From NCBI RefSeq assembly GCF_031458115.1, contig NZ_JAVDXV010000006.1, forward strand, positions 186,001 through 250,000: DNA of 64,000 bases. The letters are read 5' to 3'. The notes below the pieces were generated by a model. It saw only the letters and a list, made by a program, of their open reading frames with translations. It was not told the DNA's origin and ran no database searches. Origin of the DNA: Pelomonas asaccharophilus_A. Lineage in GTDB: Bacteria > Pseudomonadota > Gammaproteobacteria > Burkholderiales > Burkholderiaceae_C. A program made the position numbers and the translations under genes. Shown here in pieces: positions 60,892 to 64,000 of the stretch (the stretch's first letter is position 1; every line of letters begins with the position of its first letter).

Positions 60892-61626
60892 ATGATTGAC
60901 TGGCTCGACGAGGACTCTCTGGCGTTCCCGCCCAGCAGCCGCGCGCTGGGCCCGGAGACCGACGCCCCCGGCCTGCTGGCCGCCGGCGGCACGCTGCATC
61001 CCCAACGCCTGGCCGCAGCCTACTCCCGCGGCATCTTCCCCTGGTACGGACCCGGCCAGCCGCCGCTGTGGTGGGCGCCCGACCCGCGCATGGTGCTGCA
61101 GACCGCGAACTTCAAGCTGTCGCGCTCGCTGCGCAAGACCGTGCAGCGCTTTGCCGCGACGCCCGGCTTCGAGATCCGCGTCGACCATGACCGCGCCGCC
61201 GTGCTGGCCGCCTGTGCCGACGCGCCACGCGAGGGCCAGAACGGCACCTGGATCGTGCCGGAGCTGCAGGCCGCCTACCTGGCCTGGCCGGCCATGCACA
61301 GCATCGAGACCTGGATGGACGGCGAGCTGGTGGGCGGCCTGTACGGGGTGAACCTGGGGCGCATGTTCTATGGCGAATCCATGTTCATGCGCCGCACAGA
61401 TGCGTCCAAGATCGCGCTGTGCGCGCTGGTCTGCCTGTGCAGGGAGTTCGGCATCCCGTGGATCGACTGCCAGCAGAACACCCCCCACCTGGCCTCGCTG
61501 GGCGCGGCGGAAGTGAGCAGACACGCGTTCGAGGCACACCTGGCCGCCCATGTCGGGGAGGTCTCACCACAACCCTGGACCTATCATTCGGCCTACTGGC
61601 ACCGGCACCTGCTGACTTCGACGTGA
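60892..61626 (+). CDS. aat: Leucyl/phenylalanyl-tRNA-protein transferase
   Basis: Adds Leu or Phe to N-terminal Lys/Arg of proteins, marking them for ClpS/ClpAP degradation. The 244 residues contain the family blocks LLAAGGTLHPQRLAAAYSRG, FPWYGPGQPPLWWAPDPRMV, GGLYGVNLGRMFYGESMF and IDCQQNTPHLASLGA. The ATG at 60892 gives the usual N-terminus MIDWLDED. It overlaps the next gene, encoding the other bacterial N-degron transferase, by four bases. Confidence 0.96.
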   Translation: MIDWLDEDSLAFPPSSRALGPETDAPGLLAAGGTLHPQRLAAAYSRGIFPWYGPGQPPLWWAPDPRMVLQTANFKLSRSLRKTVQRFAATPGFEIRVDHDRAAVLAACADAPREGQNGTWIVPELQAAYLAWPAMHSIETWMDGELVGGLYGVNLGRMFYGESMFMRRTDASKIALCALVCLCREFGIPWIDCQQNTPHLASLGAAEVSRHAFEAHLAAHVGEVSPQPWTYHSAYWHRHLLTST

Positions 61627-62366
61627 CCCACCCCAAAGAACTGCCGCTTGCGCAGATCCAGTTCTATGCCACGGCCGCCTACCCGTGCAGCTACGTCGCG
61701 GGCCGCCAGGCGCGCTCCCAGGTCGCCACGCCCAGCCACCTGATCCACGCCGACGCCTATTCCAACCTCGTTGCCGCAGGCTTCCGGCGCAGCGGGCTGT
61801 TCACCTACCGCCCCTACTGCGACCAGTGCCGCGCCTGCATCGCGCTGCGCGTGCCGGTGGCGCGCTTCGAGCCCACCCGTTCGCAGCGCCGCGCGTGGAA
61901 GGCGCACCAGCATCTGCAGGCCAAGGTCATGCGGCTGGGCTACTCGCCCGAGCACTATGCGCTGTACCTGCGCTATCAGGCCGGCCGCCACTCGGGCGGC
62001 GGCATGGACCACGACAGCGTGGACCAGTACACCCAGTTCCTGCTGCAAAGCCGCATCAACAGCCGGCTGGTGGAGTTCCGCGAGCCGCTGCCCGACGGCC
62101 AAACCGGTCCCGGGCCGCTGCGCATGGTGTCCATCCTCGACATCCTCAACGACGGCCTGTCCGCGGTCTACACCTTCTACGACCCCGACATCGAGGCCAG
62201 CTTCGGCACCTATGGCGTGCTGTGGCAGATCCAGCAGGCCAAGGACCTGAAGCTGGACCATGTGTACCTGGGCTACTGGATCGCCGAGAGCCCGAAGATG
62301 GCCTACAAGGCCACGTTCAGGCCGCACCAGATCCTGCAGAACGGCGCCTGGACCGACGCCGACTGA
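61623..62366 (+). CDS. bpt: Aspartate/glutamate leucyltransferase (Bpt/ATE-like)
   Basis: Transfers Leu from Leu-tRNA to N-terminal Asp/Glu, a second bacterial N-end-rule enzyme related to eukaryotic ATE1. The 247-residue protein has the N-terminal cysteine cluster (YPCSY, CDQCRACIALRVPV) and the GNAT-like core with SVDQYTQFLLQSRINSRLVE, YTFYDPDI and YLGYWIAESPKMAYK. The start is a GTG overlapping the aat stop. Confidence 0.95.
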   Translation: MTHPKELPLAQIQFYATAAYPCSYVAGRQARSQVATPSHLIHADAYSNLVAAGFRRSGLFTYRPYCDQCRACIALRVPVARFEPTRSQRRAWKAHQHLQAKVMRLGYSPEHYALYLRYQAGRHSGGGMDHDSVDQYTQFLLQSRINSRLVEFREPLPDGQTGPGPLRMVSILDILNDGLSAVYTFYDPDIEASFGTYGVLWQIQQAKDLKLDHVYLGYWIAESPKMAYKATFRPHQILQNGAWTDAD

Positions 62367-62369
62367 CGC

Positions 62370-63632
62370 TCAGACCAGCACTTCCACCACGTCCGGGTGA
62401 CCGAGGAAGCCTGCCGGGCTGGCGCTGCGGCCATAGGCGCCGCTCTGGTAGACCACCGTCAGGTCGCCGATCTCGCCCCTGGCCATCTCCATGCGGTCGG
62501 CCAGCAGGTCCAGCGGCGTGCACAGCGGGCCGACGACGCTGGCGGCCTCCGTTGCCGACTCGCTACGACCTTGAGGCTCGACCGACGCCGGGTAGTTCTT
62601 GCGCAGCACCTGGCCGAAGTTGCCCGAGGCCGACAGGTGGTGGTGCAGGCCACCGTCCGCCACCAGGAAGACCTGGCCACGCGAGACCTTGCGGTCCACG
62701 ACACGGCTGACGTAGACGCCCGCCTCGCCGACGAAGTAGCGGCCCAGCTCGATGACCAGCTTGGATTGCGGCAGGTCGGCCTTGGCGCGCTGCTGCAGTG
62801 AGGCCAGGTTGTCCGCGATGGGCGCCAGATCCAACCGCGTCTCGCCGGGGAAATACGGGATGCCGAAGCCGCCGCCCAGGTTCAGAAACTTGACCGGCGC
62901 GGGCGCCGACTCCGCCAGTCGCAGCGCCAGCTCGTAGCTCTTCTGCTGCGCCTCGCAAATGGCCTCGGCCTTCAGGTTCTGCGAGCCGGCAAACAGATGG
63001 AAGCCTTCGAACGCCAGGCCATCGCCGGCCAGCGCGCCGACCTGGGCCAGCACTTCGGGCACGGTCTCGGCGTCGATGCCGAACTGCTTGGGGCCGCCGC
63101 TCATGCGCATGCCCGAGCCCTTCAGCTCGAAGTCGGGGTTCACGCGCAGCGCGACGCGGGCCGGCAGGCCCAAGCGCTGAGACGCCGCCGCCAGCACCTT
63201 CAGCTCGCGCGCCGTCTCCACATTGACCAGCACGCCGGCCGCCACGGCCTGGCCCAGCTCGATGTCGCGCTTGCCGGGGCCGGCGAAGCTGATCTCGTGC
63301 GGGTCGGCGCCGGCATTCAGCGCCACCTGCAGTTCGCCAGCCGACGCGACGTCGATGCCGTCCACCAGCCCGGCCATCCACTGCACCAGCGCCGGCATCG
63401 GGTTGGCCTTCATCGCGTAATGCAGTTCGATGCCTTGCGGCAGCGCGGCACGCAGCTCAGCGACGCGGGCCTTCAGCAGCCCACGGTCGTAGGCATAGAA
63501 CGGCGTCTGGCCCACGCGCTCGACCAGCACGGACAGGCGCTGGCCGCCGACGAGCAGCTCGCCGCTGGCGTCGCGGGGGAACAGCACGGGCGCGTGCTCG
63601 AGGGCACGCTTAGGGGCAATGGGTTCGCTCAT
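62370..63632 (-). CDS. PLP-dependent decarboxylase, exosortase A system-associated
   Basis: A 420-residue fold-III (alanine racemase/DAP decarboxylase-like) enzyme. It has the PLP lysine in HYAMKANPM, FAGPGKRDIEL, GFHLFAGSQNL, the phosphate-binding LNLGGGFGIPYF and VVGPLCTPLDLL. It matches the TIGR03099-type decarboxylase of exosortase-A exopolysaccharide loci rather than LysA. Convergent with bpt (3 bp between stops), and overlapping the upstream ligase by four bases. Substrate unknown. Confidence 0.9.
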   Translation of the reverse strand: MSEPIAPKRALEHAPVLFPRDASGELLVGGQRLSVLVERVGQTPFYAYDRGLLKARVAELRAALPQGIELHYAMKANPMPALVQWMAGLVDGIDVASAGELQVALNAGADPHEISFAGPGKRDIELGQAVAAGVLVNVETARELKVLAAASQRLGLPARVALRVNPDFELKGSGMRMSGGPKQFGIDAETVPEVLAQVGALAGDGLAFEGFHLFAGSQNLKAEAICEAQQKSYELALRLAESAPAPVKFLNLGGGFGIPYFPGETRLDLAPIADNLASLQQRAKADLPQSKLVIELGRYFVGEAGVYVSRVVDRKVSRGQVFLVADGGLHHHLSASGNFGQVLRKNYPASVEPQGRSESATEAASVVGPLCTPLDLLADRMEMARGEIGDLTVVYQSGAYGRSASPAGFLGHPDVVEVLV

Positions 63633-64000
63633 GCGGCGTTGCGTTCGAGCCAGTCGGTGGACAAGGTCTTGCGGTCGATCTTGCCATTGGGGTTGCGCGG
63701 CAGCGGGCCGCTGCGCGGGTCGATGCCGTGCGGCACCATGTAGGCCGGCATGCGCGCCTTGCAGGCAGCGGTCAGTGCGGCGACGTCCAGCGCGGCCGCG
63801 CCTTCGGGCGGCGTGGCGATGACCTGGATGCTCTGGCCCAGCGTGTCGTGGTACACGCCGAAGGCCACGCATTCGCCCACCAGGCCGGTCGCGTACAGGA
63901 TCTCCTCGACCTCCGTGGGGCTGACCCGGTAGCCCGAGGTCTTCATCATCTCGTCGCGACGGCCGACGAAGTACAGGAAACCCTCGGCGTCGCGCTTGAC
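63629..64000 (-). CDS. Acyl-CoA ligase (AMP-forming), exosortase A system-associated, C-terminal part
   Basis: The last ~123 codons of an ANL-superfamily ligase whose N-terminus lies beyond the right edge. The C-terminal domain is clear: YFVGRRDEMMKTSGYRVSPT (hinge and A8 region), GVYHDTLGQSIQVIATPPEG, and PRNPNGKIDRKTL with the catalytic lysine (A10). Pairing with the adjacent decarboxylase identifies the TIGR03098-like ligase of exosortase-A gene clusters. Confidence 0.88.
   Translation of the reverse strand, partial: VKRDAEGFLYFVGRRDEMMKTSGYRVSPTEVEEILYATGLVGECVAFGVYHDTLGQSIQVIATPPEGAAALDVAALTAACKARMPAYMVPHGIDPRSGPLPRNPNGKIDRKTLSTDWLERNAA

Overview
The window is a GC-rich chromosomal segment whose gene content and order point to a betaproteobacterium of the order Burkholderiales. 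The closest fit is a Rubrivivax/Leptothrix/Roseateles-type (Sphaerotilaceae) organism. Supporting signs are the parE-lytic transglycosylase pair, dapA-bamC-MBL, the PEP-CTERM/exosortase A genes at the right edge, an aat-bpt N-degron pair and strong third-position GC. I see no tRNA, rRNA, CRISPR array, transposase or prophage gene. Most of the window is densely packed core genome with many 1-4 bp start/stop overlaps.

Layout. 1-2.9 kb: lytic transglycosylase (cut by the edge), GNAT acetyltransferase and parE, all leftward. 2.95-9.2 kb, rightward: secreted amidohydrolase with a lysine-rich tail, MFS transporter, small membrane protein, methyltransferase, dapA, bamC, MBL hydrolase. 9.3-11.3 kb: a small lipoprotein, a hypothetical protein and a JmjC-type ribosomal oxygenase, then an SlyD-like isomerase. 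11.9-22.2 kb: an unbroken leftward chain of eleven genes. A BMP-type nucleoside ABC importer leads into cytidine deaminase, purine nucleoside phosphorylase, deoC and deoA, and then into trmB, coaBC and dut. 22.3-29 kb: MATE exporter, aconitase, MscS channel and cation/proton antiporter. 29-35 kb: two small unknowns, a sensor kinase and a periplasmic binding protein divergent from a TonB-dependent receptor.

35.1-39.3 kb is the most unusual locus. Four tightly overlapping genes encode an acetolactate-synthase-like TPP enzyme, an SDR dehydrogenase and two tandem citrate-synthase-superfamily proteins. By eye, both of the latter have lost most of the citrate synthase catalytic triad. No known pathway fits the set.

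39.6-48.2 kb: M28 peptidase, a hypothetical protein, an AraC/VOC/DUF1801 cluster, an ECF41 sigma factor with its carboxymuconolactone-decarboxylase-like partner (both with recognisable ECF41 promoters), a Cys-rich secreted protein, an ABC-2 exporter, DUF3820 and a truncated SprT-like fragment. 48.3-58.4 kb: an enlarged potassium locus, kdpF-A-B-(TorF-like outer-membrane protein)-C, a small membrane ORF, corA, then kdpD-kdpE. It is preceded by a 31-residue leader-encoded membrane peptide and candidate control elements. 58.4-64 kb: ribE, amtB with a possible sigma-54 promoter, an ArsC/Spx-like protein, aat-bpt, and the start of an exosortase-A-associated exopolysaccharide locus.

Two kinds of dispersed repeat lie between genes. 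One is a modular ~125 bp hairpin element in three copies, with compensatory changes between two of them. The other is a perfect 28-bp inverted repeat upstream of kdpD.
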